From contig NZ_JOEY01000011.1 in the NCBI RefSeq assembly GCF_000718165.1, positions 62,001 to 126,000 on the forward strand: a stretch of DNA of 64,000 bases. Reading direction: 5' to 3'. Made by a program: the position numbers and the translations under genes. This document shows positions 50,601-59,482 of this stretch, piece by piece. Numbering within the stretch: the first letter of the stretch is position 1; the number at the start of each line of letters is the position of its first letter. Origin of the DNA: Streptomyces fulvoviolaceus (GTDB taxonomy: Bacteria; Actinomycetota; Actinomycetes; Streptomycetales; Streptomycetaceae). Under the pieces are notes generated by a model. The model searched no databases and was not told the origin of the DNA. It saw only the letters and a list, made by a program, of their open reading frames with translations.

Positions 50601-51130
50601 TCGTGTCGCGCCTGTCCCGCCTGGATGAGTCTCAACTCTCGTCATGTGTGGAGGAGTTGGCGGATCTGCTGGTCGACACCGTCGACAGCGGCGCCTCCAT
50701 CGGTTTCCTCGCGCCGCTCGACCGGGCGGCGGCCGTCGCCTGGTGGAAGGAGCGTGCGGCCGCCAGGCGGCTCGCCGTGTGGGCGGCGTACGACGGGGGA
50801 CGGATCGTCGGCACCGTCAGCCTGGCCTTCCCCGACAAGCCCAACAGTCGGCACCGCGCCGAGCTGGTCAAACTGATGGTGCACCGCGACGCCCGTGGAC
50901 GCGGCCTCGGCCGCCGACTCCTGGCCACTGCGGAGGAGGCGGCCGCCGCGACGGGCATCACGCTCCTGCACCTCGACACCGAGACCGACAGCCCCGCCGA
51001 GCACCTCTACAGCACCGCCGGGTGGACCCGGGCGGGGGTGATCCCCGACTACGCGGAGGATCCGGCCGGGGTGCTGCGGCCGACGACGCTGTACTACAAG
51101 CAAGTGGGGGCAGACGTGGGGCAGGCATGA
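50597..51130 (+). CDS. GNAT-family N-acetyltransferase
   Basis: A 177-residue acetyltransferase. The acetyl-CoA loop is MVHRDARGRGLGRRLLATAE (V/I-x-R-x-x-R/G-x-G-x-G/A motif), followed by LLHLDTETDSPAEHLYSTAGW. The substrate cannot be inferred. It is coupled to the XRE/cupin gene by GTGA, so it is presumably controlled by it. This cupin-regulator/GNAT pairing resembles small resistance or modification cassettes, which is only an idea. Confidence 0.9.
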   Translation: MIVSRLSRLDESQLSSCVEELADLLVDTVDSGASIGFLAPLDRAAAVAWWKERAAARRLAVWAAYDGGRIVGTVSLAFPDKPNSRHRAELVKLMVHRDARGRGLGRRLLATAEEAAAATGITLLHLDTETDSPAEHLYSTAGWTRAGVIPDYAEDPAGVLRPTTLYYKQVGADVGQA

Positions 51131-51183
51131 GGGCAGGCGCTCTCACCAGCTGATTGTCAGTGCGAGCCGCTACGGTGCCTGTC

Positions 51184-51543
51184 ATGCCGGACGCCGAAGA
51201 CGTACGCCGTGTCGCCCTGTCCCTGCCGGACACGACGGAGAAGATCGCCTGGAGCATGCCCACGTTCCGGGTCGCGGGCAAGATGTTCGCCACGCTGCCC
51301 GAGGAGGAGACCTCCCTCGCCGTGCGCTGTCCCAAGGAGGAGCGCGACGAACTGGTGCTGGCCGAGCCGGGGAAGTTCTGGATCGCCGACCACGAGGCCC
51401 AGTTCGCCTGGGTGCGGGCCCGTCTCGCGGCGATCGAGGACGAGGACGAACTGCGGGACATCCTCGCCGACTCCTGGCGCCAGGCGGCCCCGCCCCGACT
51501 CCTCGACGTCTACCCGGAGTTGGGGCTGCCGACGGCGGACTGA
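51184..51543 (+). CDS. MmcQ/YjbR-family (DUF419) protein
   Basis: A 119-residue protein with the YjbR fold: VRRVALSLPDTTEKIAWSMP, FRVAGKMFATLPEEETSLAV and FWIADHEAQFAWVRARLAAI. The family is of double-wing DNA-binding-like shape with unknown function. The start at ATG 51184 was chosen over 51154 because the extra sequence lies in the AT-richer leader. It ends one base before the oppositely oriented transketolase stop. Confidence 0.87.
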   Translation: MPDAEDVRRVALSLPDTTEKIAWSMPTFRVAGKMFATLPEEETSLAVRCPKEERDELVLAEPGKFWIADHEAQFAWVRARLAAIEDEDELRDILADSWRQAAPPRLLDVYPELGLPTAD

Positions 51544-51544
51544 G

Positions 51545-52462
51545 TCACGAGTGCACCGCCGCCCCGCTCGCGACGAACCCGCCGATCCGCTCCCGCAGTG
51601 ACCGCGCGTCGAGCCCGTGCGCGGCGACATGCTCCTCGACGGTCCCGTACCGCCGCAGCTCACTCCGGCCCACGCCCAGGCCCAGCACCCGATGCGGTAC
51701 GTCGGTGAGGGCGTCGTTCGCCGCCGCCGTCGAGGTGCCCGCGAGGTAGGGCTCGACAAGGACGACGTCGGTCCCCGCGCTCTCCGTGGCCCGGCGCAGC
51801 GCGGCCGTGTCGAAGGGCCGCACGGTCGTCGCGTACAGGACTGTCACGTCGAGGCCCTCCGTGGCGGCGAGCACGGCGTCCAGCATCGGCCCGACGGCCA
51901 CGACCACACCGGAGCGCCCCTCGCGGACGGTGCGGAACCCCTTCCCGTCGACCGGGAGCGCCTCCCGGTTGGCCTGCACGGACAGCCGTACGTACACCTT
52001 GTCGTCGTCCGCGGCGACCGCGTGGCGCAGCAGCGTCTCGGCCTCGTCGGGATGCCCCGGAACGTGCACGGTCCAGCCGTCCAGGGTGTCGAGGAGGGCT
52101 ACATCACCCGGGGCCATGTGCGTGTACCCGCCGGCGGGCCAGTCGAAGGACGCGGCCGCACTCACCAGCACCGCGCCCACGCCCTGATGGCCGAGATCCA
52201 GCTTGACCTGCTCGAAGGGCCGCTCGACGAGGAAACTGGCGAACGTGTGGACGACGGGCCGCAGCCCGGTCAGCGCCAGCCCCGCGGCCGCCCCGACGAG
52301 GAGCTGCTCGCGGATGCCGACGTTGACGACCCGGTCGGGATGCCGACGCTGGGTCTCGGCGAAGGCGACGTTGCCGATCTCGGCGAGGACGATCGCGACC
52401 CGCGGATCCTCGTCGAGCAGCCGGGAGAGGACCGGGACGAAACGGTCACGCATGGTGTCCAT
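51545..52462 (-). CDS. Transketolase, C-terminal subunit
   Basis: A 305-residue protein with the pyrimidine-binding and C-terminal domains of transketolase. The catalytic Glu lies in RVVNVGIREQLLVGAAAGLA, with FASFLVERPFEQVKLDLGHQ nearby. The C-terminal regulatory domain begins near VREGRSGVVVAVGPM. With the N-terminal subunit upstream it forms a two-subunit enzyme of the type seen in archaea and in secondary-metabolite or pentose pathways. The gap between the genes is 36 bases. It transfers two-carbon units between sugar phosphates. Confidence 0.9.
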   Translation of the reverse strand: MDTMRDRFVPVLSRLLDEDPRVAIVLAEIGNVAFAETQRRHPDRVVNVGIREQLLVGAAAGLALTGLRPVVHTFASFLVERPFEQVKLDLGHQGVGAVLVSAAASFDWPAGGYTHMAPGDVALLDTLDGWTVHVPGHPDEAETLLRHAVAADDDKVYVRLSVQANREALPVDGKGFRTVREGRSGVVVAVGPMLDAVLAATEGLDVTVLYATTVRPFDTAALRRATESAGTDVVLVEPYLAGTSTAAANDALTDVPHRVLGLGVGRSELRRYGTVEEHVAAHGLDARSLRERIGGFVASGAAVHS

Positions 52463-52498
52463 GGAGGTTCGAACCTTTCTGGAGGTACGGGAGGACTC

Positions 52499-53206
52499 TT
52501 ATGCGGACTTCGGCTCGACCCGCGCCACGACCACGTGCGGTCGGCCCGGATGCGGCGCGGTGAAGGCGGCGTACAGCGCCTCGTGATCACGGCCGTCGAC
52601 CGTCACCGCGGACCAGCCCGCGGCCTGGAAACGGGCGGCGATCCCGCCGGGCCGGGAGTGGCTGGCCGAGGAGTTGTCGACGACGACGGTGTGCAGCTGC
52701 TCGAGCCCGGCGGGCCCGGCGAAAGCGATCGCCTCGTGGTTGCTGCCCTCGTCCAGCTCGGCATCCCCGATCAGCACCCAGACCCGCGGGTCATCGAGCC
52801 CCTGGGCGCGCAGTCCCAGCGCCGTACCGACCGCGATCGGCAGCCCGTGCCCCAGTGACCCGCTGCCGATCTCGGCCCCCGGCACCAGCAGGCGGTCGGG
52901 GTGGTGGCCCAGCGGCGAGTCGTACGAGCCGAAGCCCGGCAGCCAGTCCACGGGCACGAAGCCCTTGGCGGCCAGCACCGCGTAGTACGCCATCGGCCCG
53001 TGCCCCTTGGACAGCAGGAACCGGTCCCGCCCAGGGTCGTCCATCCGCTCCGGCCCCACCCGCAGCACCCGGTCGTACAGCACCCACAGCACGTCCAGCG
53101 TGGAGGTCGCCGCCGACCCGTGCTTCTCGTCGCCCGTCATCAGCCCCATGAGCCGGGGCAGCTCCTCGTACCCATGGAGACGCCCGCGTTCCTCGGTGAT
53201 CGTCAT
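52499..53206 (-). CDS. Transketolase, N-terminal (TPP-binding) subunit
   Basis: A 235-residue protein with the TPP-binding domain of transketolase: DRFLLSKGHGPMAYYAVLAA, LGHGLPIAVGTALGLRAQG, and the TPP-Mg motif IGDAELDEGSNHEAIAFAG with VVDNSSASHS. It starts at ATG 53206. A MerR-type promoter sits so close (-10 at 53214-53219) that the transcript would start at or near the ATG, giving a leaderless mRNA. No Shine-Dalgarno site is present, in agreement. Confidence 0.9.
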   Translation of the reverse strand: MTITEERGRLHGYEELPRLMGLMTGDEKHGSAATSTLDVLWVLYDRVLRVGPERMDDPGRDRFLLSKGHGPMAYYAVLAAKGFVPVDWLPGFGSYDSPLGHHPDRLLVPGAEIGSGSLGHGLPIAVGTALGLRAQGLDDPRVWVLIGDAELDEGSNHEAIAFAGPAGLEQLHTVVVDNSSASHSRPGGIAARFQAAGWSAVTVDGRDHEALYAAFTAPHPGRPHVVVARVEPKSA

Positions 53207-53213
53207 GCGGACG

Positions 53214-53244
53214 ATCGTGCAACCTCAACCAAACCTGAGGTCAA
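53214..53244 (-). promoter_or_regulatory. MerR/SoxR-type promoter of the split transketolase
   Basis: On the minus strand the -35 is TTGACC (53239-53244) and the -10 is CACGAT (53214-53219), 19 bases apart. The unusually long spacer contains the dyad ACCTCA...TGAGGT (53222-53241). This is the hallmark of MerR-family activated promoters, where the regulator untwists a 19-base spacer. No MerR gene is in the window. Confidence 0.7.
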
Positions 53245-53335
53245 GCCGGATAAAAGGGATGCACGACCACCGACCCGAGTGCGGTATGGTTTCCATGCAC
53301 GTACGGCCGGGGGAAACCCCAGGTCAGACGGTCAC

Positions 53336-53409
<74 letters not shown>

Positions 53410-53415
53410 CGGTGC

Positions 53416-53455
53416 GAAGGGTCTTCGCGGGCTAGAGTCCGCGGGGGCCCTTTTC
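53416..53455 (+). terminator. Terminator hairpin after tRNA-Pro
   Basis: CGCGG...CCGCG forms the core stem, and GAAGGG can pair with CCCTTTTC outside it, leaving a T-rich end. It is 6 bases past the tRNA. Confidence 0.55.
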
Positions 53456-53485
53456 GTATCCCCTTCCGTATCCCGCAGAGCGGCG

Positions 53486-53722
53486 TCATCCGCCGCCGTC
53501 GAGGTCGGTGCGCTGACGGAGCACGCGTAGCTCGTGGCCGAGGAGCTGCATCTTGTAGAGCTTGCCCCGGGGCGAGGTGGCTTCCGCGGTCTTGCGGGAC
53601 AGGAAGGGCGCACCGGAGGCCTCCACGTTGCTGAGGCCCTCGCCTATCGCCGGGGCCGCCTGGAGTTCCTGGGGAGTGAGGAGGTCCAGCTGCGGTGGCG
53701 GGTTGTTCTGAAAGCGGCCCAC
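53486..53722 (-). CDS. Small hypothetical protein near tRNA-Pro
   Basis: From GTG 53722, reading leftward, 78 residues: VGRFQNNPPPQLDLLTPQEL at the start and ...LLGHELRVLRQRTD near the end, finishing in GGG. It has no membrane segment and no motif I know. The ribosome site is weak (GAGAAA). A longer frame reaches 54040 but overlaps the GH127 gene and loses normal composition, so I truncated it. It lies next to a tRNA, a typical place for element remnants, but nothing else here indicates one. Confidence 0.5.
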   Translation of the reverse strand: MGRFQNNPPPQLDLLTPQELQAAPAIGEGLSNVEASGAPFLSRKTAEATSPRGKLYKMQLLGHELRVLRQRTDLDGGG

Positions 53723-53866
53723 ACGTGGCGCTATGTCACATTTCTCTGACGCCCCCCTGACCCCTCGGAATCCGGCCGTTGCACAAAGACCCACGTTAAT
53801 TCGGTGAATCCCCCATTGCCGTCCGCCCGACCAAGGCCCTACGGTCGGCGCAACGCCAGCAGTGCT

Positions 53867-53881
53867 ATTGCACTGTGCAAT
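53867..53881. promoter_or_regulatory. Palindromic operator before GH127 gene
   Basis: ATTGCACTGTGCAAT is a perfect 15-base palindrome (seven-base arms, one-base centre) ending 22 bases before the ATG. It is in an AT-richer gap and is an excellent site for a dimeric carbohydrate-responsive repressor (LacI/ROK/GntR-like). No such regulator is in the window; the partial TetR gene at the far end is a distant possibility. Confidence 0.65.
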
Positions 53882-53903
53882 GGCACATACTACTGGGGTT
53901 CCC

Positions 53904-55772
53904 ATGACATCAGCGCAGGTCATCCCGCTGTCCACCGTGCGCATTACCGGCGGTCTGCTCGGGCACTGGCAGGACCGGAACCGGCGGTCGACCGTCCCGC
54001 ACACCATCGGGCAACTGCGTGCTGCGGGCAACGTGGACAACCTCGGCCGACTGCTCGTAGACGATCCCCCGGGCTATCGCGGGCGTTATCCGTTCCTCGA
54101 CACCGACCTGTACAAGACGCTCGAAGGCCTGGCGTACGAGATCGGTGCGGGCGAAGCGGACGACGGCGTACGGGAGTTCTTCGACGAGGTGGTCGGTCTT
54201 CTTGAGCGGGTGCAGGCCGAGGACGGTTACCTGAACTCGTTCTTCCAGGACCCGGCGGCGGCCAAGAAGCCCTGGGAGGACCTGGCTTGGGGACACGAGT
54301 TGTACAACCTCGGCCACCTGATCCAGGCCGCCGTCGCGGCCAACCGGCGGATGGGTGACGGCCGGCTCCTCGAAGTGGCCGTGAAATTCGCCGACTTGAC
54401 GGTACGCCGTTTCGGTGAGGGGCGTGAGGAGGGCACCTGTGGCCATCCCGAGGTGGAGATGGCCCTGGTCGAGCTGTACCGGGAGACCGGTAACCCCGAC
54501 TACCTCACCCAGGCGGGCCTGTTCGTGGACCGGCGCGGGCACGGGCATCTGAAGCACAGCATCTTTCCCCCCGAGTACTTCCAGGACCACCTGCCCTTCC
54601 GTGAGCTGACGTCGGTCACCGGGCACGCGGTCCGCATGGCCTACCTGGCCGCCGGAGCCGCCGACGTCCACCTGGAGACCGGCGACCGGACCCTCTTCGA
54701 GGCGCTCGACCGGCTCTGGGACGACATGGTCGCCACCAAGCTCTACTTCACGGGCGGGCTCGGCAGCCGGCACTCGGACGAGGCCATCGGCGACCGCTAC
54801 GAACTGCCGTCCGAGCGCGCGTACAGCGAGACCTGTGCCGCCATCGCCACCATGCAGTGGGCCTGGCGCATGTTCACGGCCACCGGCGGCGCGAAGTACC
54901 TCGACGTCTTCGAGCGCGTCCTCTTCAACGCCTATGCGGTCGGTCTGTCCGCCGACGGTACCGGCTTCTTCTACGACAACCCGCTCCAGCGTCGCCCCGA
55001 CCACGAGCAGCGCAGCGGGGCCGAGTCCGGGGGAGAGCCGCTGCGTCGGCCGTGGTTCACCTGTCCCTGCTGTCCGCCGAACATCGTCCGCTGGATGGCG
55101 CAGCTCCATGAGCACGTGGCCGCCGAGCGCCCGGACGCCCTGTACATCGCCCTGTACGCCGAGAGCCGGATCGAGACGGACGCCGTAGCGGTGAACGTCG
55201 AGACCGCGTACCCCTGGGACGGGGACGTGCGGCTCACCTTCGAGCGGGCCCCGGCAGAGCGGCCGTACGCGATCAAACTCAGGATCCCCACCTGGGCGCG
55301 CGACGCAACCCTCGACGGCGATCCGGTCACGGCCGAGGACGGCTGGCTGACCGTCGAACGGAACTGGTCCGAGGGTGACAGCGTCCGGCTCCATCTGCCG
55401 ATGCCGGTGCGCGGACACGCCTCGCACCCGCATCTCGACGCGACCCGCGGCGCGGTCGGCGTCGCCCGCGGTCCGCTCGTCTACTGCGTCGAGCAGCAGG
55501 ACTCACCGGCCCCCGTGGACGACCTCGTCCTGACGGCCGGTCACATCGCCGCCGCAGTCGCCTCCTCGCCGCTGGAGGATCTGCCCGGCGCCGTCGTCCT
55601 CCAGCTGACCGCGGACGCGCGCCCCGCTCAATCGCCTGAGCTCTACCCGGAGTTGACCACCGAACCCACCGCCATCGAGGAGACCGAGACGGTCCCCGTG
55701 GCGCTCGTGCCCTATTTCCTGTGGGGCAACCGCAGGCCCGGGGCCATGCGCGTGTGGGTCAGGGCCCAGTGA
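53904..55772 (+). CDS. Beta-L-arabinofuranosidase, glycoside hydrolase family 127
   Basis: A 622-residue protein without a signal peptide, so cytosolic. Two zinc-ligand elements of GH127 are visible: E309-T-C311 in YSETCAAI and the CPCCPPN motif with C389 and C390. These match the glutamate, cysteine and catalytic cysteine pair of HypBA1-type enzymes. GYRGRYPFLDTDLYKTLEGL and HELYNLGHLIQAAVA are other family sequences. HypBA1 enzymes release beta-L-arabinofuranose from hydroxyproline-linked oligoarabinosides of extensin. The longer frame from 53862 adds unlike residues. It heads an operon with a peptide importer and proline peptidases. Confidence 0.9.
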   Translation: MTSAQVIPLSTVRITGGLLGHWQDRNRRSTVPHTIGQLRAAGNVDNLGRLLVDDPPGYRGRYPFLDTDLYKTLEGLAYEIGAGEADDGVREFFDEVVGLLERVQAEDGYLNSFFQDPAAAKKPWEDLAWGHELYNLGHLIQAAVAANRRMGDGRLLEVAVKFADLTVRRFGEGREEGTCGHPEVEMALVELYRETGNPDYLTQAGLFVDRRGHGHLKHSIFPPEYFQDHLPFRELTSVTGHAVRMAYLAAGAADVHLETGDRTLFEALDRLWDDMVATKLYFTGGLGSRHSDEAIGDRYELPSERAYSETCAAIATMQWAWRMFTATGGAKYLDVFERVLFNAYAVGLSADGTGFFYDNPLQRRPDHEQRSGAESGGEPLRRPWFTCPCCPPNIVRWMAQLHEHVAAERPDALYIALYAESRIETDAVAVNVETAYPWDGDVRLTFERAPAERPYAIKLRIPTWARDATLDGDPVTAEDGWLTVERNWSEGDSVRLHLPMPVRGHASHPHLDATRGAVGVARGPLVYCVEQQDSPAPVDDLVLTAGHIAAAVASSPLEDLPGAVVLQLTADARPAQSPELYPELTTEPTAIEETETVPVALVPYFLWGNRRPGAMRVWVRAQ

Positions 55773-55831
55773 CCGCACCCCTTGAGTACCCCCTGAGTTC
55801 AACGACCCGCCTCGCCCCAAGGAGAGCCCCC

Positions 55832-57514
55832 ATGCGGAGATCCACGGTTGTCACCGGCGTCACGCTGCTCAGCACGCTGATGCTCACGTCCTGTTCCGGC
55901 GGGACCGACGCCTCGACCGACGGCACCGGATCCTCGAAGACCCCGGCCACCGGCGGCACCGTCCACATCCTGGCCGGTGCGGACTTCTCCCACCTGGACC
56001 CCGGGCTCGGTTGGGACGGCGGTGTCAACAACTTCTACCGGCTCATCTACCGCGGACTGACCACGGTCGGCGCCGGGCCCGGTGCCGAGAGCACGAAGAT
56101 CGTCCCCGATCTGGCGACCGATCTCGGCACCTCCTCCGACGACGCGAAGACCTGGACGTACCACCTCAAGGACGGCCTGGCCTTCGAGGACGGAACGCCC
56201 ATCGACAGCGCGGCCGTGAAGTTCGGCATCGAGCGTGCCTGGGACCCCGAGATGGGCGGATCGCCGTACCCGAAGGAGCTCATCGAGGCACCGGACGACT
56301 ACAAGGGGCCGTACCAGTCCGGTGACCTCGACTCGATCGAGACTCCCGATGCCAAGACCGTAGTCTTCCATCTGACGAAGTCCTTCCCCGACTTCCCCAG
56401 CGCGCTGACCATGCCCAACTTCACCCCCTTCCCGAAGGGGACCGGCGCGAAGCACGTGTTCGACACCAAGCCCATAGCCTCCGGCCCGTACAAGGTGGCC
56501 AGTTACGACCACGGCACCTCGCTCAAGCTGGTCCGCAACACCGAGTGGAAGGCGTCGACCGACAAGATCCGCGCGGCGAAGCCGGACGCCTTCGAGTGGA
56601 CCTTCGGGCTCGACGCCGCCACCGTCGACGAGCGGATGCTCGCAGGGCAGGGCACGGACGTCGACGCCATCGCCGGCAACGCCGGCACCATTCAGCCGGC
56701 GACCCTGTCACGGATCCAGACGCCGCAGTTGAAGGCCCGCACGCTGTCCGGGTACGGCGGTTGCACCACGTACATGGGGATGAACACGACCCGCAAGTAC
56801 CTCTCCGATCTGAGGGTGCGCAAGGCCATCGAGTACGCCGTCGACAAGGACACGATCGTCGCCGCGCTCGGCGGCTCCCGGCTCGCCACCAAGGCGACCG
56901 TGATCCAGCCGCCGACCATGATCGGCCGCACCGACTACGACCTCTACCCGCACAGCGTGGCCAAGGCGAAGAAGCTGCTCGCCGAGGCGGGAGTGTCGGG
57001 CGGGTTCACCCTCACTCTGGACAACCGCCCGGACGCCAAGAACACAGCGCTCGCGGTCGCGATCCAGGAGGCCCTCAAGCCGCTGAACATCAAGGTGAAG
57101 ATCAACACCATCGACACGTCGTCGTACTACGAGGTCATCGGCACCACGGCCAAGCAGCACGACCTCGCCATCACCGGCTGGTGCCCCGACTGGGCCTCCG
57201 GTTCGACCTTCCTGCCGCCGCTGTTCGACGGCCGCCGGATCACCCCGACCGCGAACACCAACCTGGCGCAGCTCGACAACGATGCCATCGACAAGCGGAT
57301 CGACGAGATCGCGGCCATGAAGGACGTGGGCGCCGCCAACAAGGCGTACGGCGCACTGGACAAGCAGATCATGGCCCAGGCCCCGGTCGTGCCCCTGGCC
57401 TACGAGAAGGCCCTCCTCATCCCCGGCGCCAACATCGCGGGCGCCTATCTGTCCGCCTCGTTCAGCGGCGGCATCGACCTGGTCTCCGTGGGCCTCAAGG
57501 ACTCGGGAAAGTAG
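55832..57514 (+). CDS. Peptide-type ABC transporter substrate-binding lipoprotein
   Basis: A 560-residue family 5 solute-binding protein. The lipobox is LMLTSC at the N-terminus, so it is tethered to the membrane by a lipid on the cysteine. Typical family sequence follows: DFSHLDPGLGWDGGVNNFYR, DLATDLGTSSDDAKTWTYHL and KDGLAFEDGTPIDSAAVKFG. The family binds oligopeptides or related ligands such as glycopeptides. AAGGAG lies before ATG 55832, 60 bases after the GH127 stop. It delivers the ligand to the two permeases encoded next. Confidence 0.93.
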   Translation: MRRSTVVTGVTLLSTLMLTSCSGGTDASTDGTGSSKTPATGGTVHILAGADFSHLDPGLGWDGGVNNFYRLIYRGLTTVGAGPGAESTKIVPDLATDLGTSSDDAKTWTYHLKDGLAFEDGTPIDSAAVKFGIERAWDPEMGGSPYPKELIEAPDDYKGPYQSGDLDSIETPDAKTVVFHLTKSFPDFPSALTMPNFTPFPKGTGAKHVFDTKPIASGPYKVASYDHGTSLKLVRNTEWKASTDKIRAAKPDAFEWTFGLDAATVDERMLAGQGTDVDAIAGNAGTIQPATLSRIQTPQLKARTLSGYGGCTTYMGMNTTRKYLSDLRVRKAIEYAVDKDTIVAALGGSRLATKATVIQPPTMIGRTDYDLYPHSVAKAKKLLAEAGVSGGFTLTLDNRPDAKNTALAVAIQEALKPLNIKVKINTIDTSSYYEVIGTTAKQHDLAITGWCPDWASGSTFLPPLFDGRRITPTANTNLAQLDNDAIDKRIDEIAAMKDVGAANKAYGALDKQIMAQAPVVPLAYEKALLIPGANIAGAYLSASFSGGIDLVSVGLKDSGK

Positions 57515-57521
57515 CCGGCTC

Positions 57522-58493
57522 ATGACGACTGCCTTCGTGCATGACGCGCACCCCGGGCCACCGGTGGGCGCACCCGGTTCACCCGGTGCACCGGGTGTGC
57601 CCGCCACCGCCGGCGGCCGGATCCTGGGCGTGCTGCGACACGACCGGGCCGCGCTGTTCAGCGCCTCCTTCATCGCCCTGATGATGCTGATGGCGATCTG
57701 CGCACCGCTCATCAGCGCCCTCACGGGACATGGACCGACGGCGTTCGACACGTCCGCCATCGACGTCGACTCCGGCGGTCTGCCCAAGGGGTCGTTCGGC
57801 GGGATCAGCGCCGAACACCCGCTCGGCGTCGAGCCGTTGAACGGCCGCGACATCCTGGCGCGCATCGCGTACGGCGCGCGCGTGTCGTTCCTCATCGCCG
57901 CGTCGGCGACCGTGGTCACCACGCTCCTCGGCGTGGTCCTGGGTATGGTCGCCGGCTTCTACGGCGGCTGGGTCGACCAGTTCGTCTCCCGGGTCATGGA
58001 CTTCCTGATGGCCTTTCCGGCGCTGATCTTCATGATCGCCATCCTGTCGTCGTTGCCCGCGGGCAACCGGTCGTTCCTGCTGGTCGCCGTGATCAGCGTG
58101 TTCGGCTGGCCCTATCTCGCACGCGTGGTGCGCGGACAGACGCTGACCCTGCTGAACCGCGACTTCGTCGAGGCGGCCCGCGCCTCGGGCGCGTCCCGAC
58201 GCGCCCTGGTGTTCAGGGAGATCCTGCCCAACCTGCGGAGCTCGCTGATCGTGATGACGACGCTCTCCGTGCCCGGATACATCGGTACCGAGGCCGGCCT
58301 GTCGTTCCTTGGGGTGGGCGTCAGCCCGCCGACGCCCTCCTGGGGCCAGATGATCGCGAGCTCGGTCAGCTGGTACGCGGTGGACCCCCTGTACTTCGCG
58401 ATCCCCGGGCTCTTCCTCTTCCTGACCGTGCTGTCCCTCACCGTGCTCGGCGACCGGATCCGGGCCGCCACCGACGCGGGGGAGGCCGCCTGA
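57522..58493 (+). CDS. Peptide ABC transporter permease (DppC-like)
   Basis: A 323-residue membrane protein. The N-terminus carries a collagen-like proline/glycine stretch (GAPGSPGAPGVP). Six hydrophobic segments follow, with the EAA loop EAARASGASRRALVFREILP characteristic of DppC-type permeases. It forms the membrane channel with the next gene. ATG 57522 is seven bases after the binding-protein stop, so the operon is compact. Confidence 0.92.
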   Translation: MTTAFVHDAHPGPPVGAPGSPGAPGVPATAGGRILGVLRHDRAALFSASFIALMMLMAICAPLISALTGHGPTAFDTSAIDVDSGGLPKGSFGGISAEHPLGVEPLNGRDILARIAYGARVSFLIAASATVVTTLLGVVLGMVAGFYGGWVDQFVSRVMDFLMAFPALIFMIAILSSLPAGNRSFLLVAVISVFGWPYLARVVRGQTLTLLNRDFVEAARASGASRRALVFREILPNLRSSLIVMTTLSVPGYIGTEAGLSFLGVGVSPPTPSWGQMIASSVSWYAVDPLYFAIPGLFLFLTVLSLTVLGDRIRAATDAGEAA

Positions 58494-59482
58494 TGGCCCG
58501 TTACCTCGCCGGCCGGATCGCCGGGCTCGTGCTGATCCTGTTCCTGGTCTGCCTGTTCACCTACCTCATCTTCTTCGAGCTGTCGCCGGATCCAGCGGTG
58601 ATGATCTGCGGCAAGACCTGTACCCCGGAACGGGTCGCGCAGATCCGCACGGTCCTCGGCATCGACAAACCGTTCCTCACCCAGTTCGGGGACTTCCTGG
58701 GCGGGCTGTTCGCCGGGCGGGACTACGGGACCGGCGCCAACCTCGTGCACTGTCCCGCGCCCTGCCTCGGCTACTCGTTCCAGACCAACCAGTCCGTGAT
58801 GCAGATGGTCGTGACCCGCCTCCCCGTCACCGCGACCCTCGCGGTCGGCGCGGCCGCGCTCTGGCTGCTCGCCGGCATCACCGCGGGACTGCTCAGCGCG
58901 GTCAAGGAGGGCACCTGGTGGGACCGGGCCGCCATGAACCTGGCCCTGGGCGGCGCCAGCATCCCCAACTACGTGCTCGCGCTCGCCCTGCAGTACATCC
59001 TGGTCGTGAAGCTGCAGATCCTGCCGTTCCCGTCGAGCGTGGCCTTCACGGACGACCCCTGGCTGTGGTTCCAGTCGTACCTCATGCCGTGGTTCGTCCT
59101 CGCCACCGGCGCCGCATGCCTGTACGCGCGGCTGACCAGAGCGAACGTCATCGACACGCTGGCCGAGAACTTCTTCCGGACGGCCCGCTCCAAGGGCCTG
59201 GCTCCCGTCCTCACGATGCGGCGGCACGCGCTGCGGCCCGCACTCACGCCGATCGTCACGATCTTCGGCATGGACTTCGCCGCGCTGCTGGGCGGCGCGT
59301 TGATCACCGAGACCGTCTTCGGACTCAACGGCATCGGCAAGATGGCCGCCGACTCGATCGCCAAGAACGACCAGCCGGTGATCATGGCGGTCACGCTGCT
59401 CGCGGCCTTCTTCGTGGTGGTGGGCAACGTCGTGGTCGACCTCGTCTACACCGCCCTCGACCCGAGGGTGAGGATCCGATGA
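58493..59482 (+). CDS. Peptide ABC transporter permease (DppB-like)
   Basis: A 329-residue membrane protein, translation-coupled to DppC (TGATG). The first helix AGRIAGLVLILFLVCLFTYL and the cytoplasmic EAA-like FRTARSKGLAPVLTMRRHAL are typical of the DppB group. GGALITETVFGLNGIGKMAA closes the domain. It lies upstream of the ATPases and forms the channel with the DppC partner. The order C-before-B is less common than B-before-C in dpp operons. Confidence 0.92.
   Translation: MARYLAGRIAGLVLILFLVCLFTYLIFFELSPDPAVMICGKTCTPERVAQIRTVLGIDKPFLTQFGDFLGGLFAGRDYGTGANLVHCPAPCLGYSFQTNQSVMQMVVTRLPVTATLAVGAAALWLLAGITAGLLSAVKEGTWWDRAAMNLALGGASIPNYVLALALQYILVVKLQILPFPSSVAFTDDPWLWFQSYLMPWFVLATGAACLYARLTRANVIDTLAENFFRTARSKGLAPVLTMRRHALRPALTPIVTIFGMDFAALLGGALITETVFGLNGIGKMAADSIAKNDQPVIMAVTLLAAFFVVVGNVVVDLVYTALDPRVRIR

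Noticed and set aside
53723..54040. A longer start (near 54040) for the minus-strand hypothetical protein
   Set aside because: It would overlap the operator and the start of GH127, and the added residues look like the noncoding shadow of that gene.
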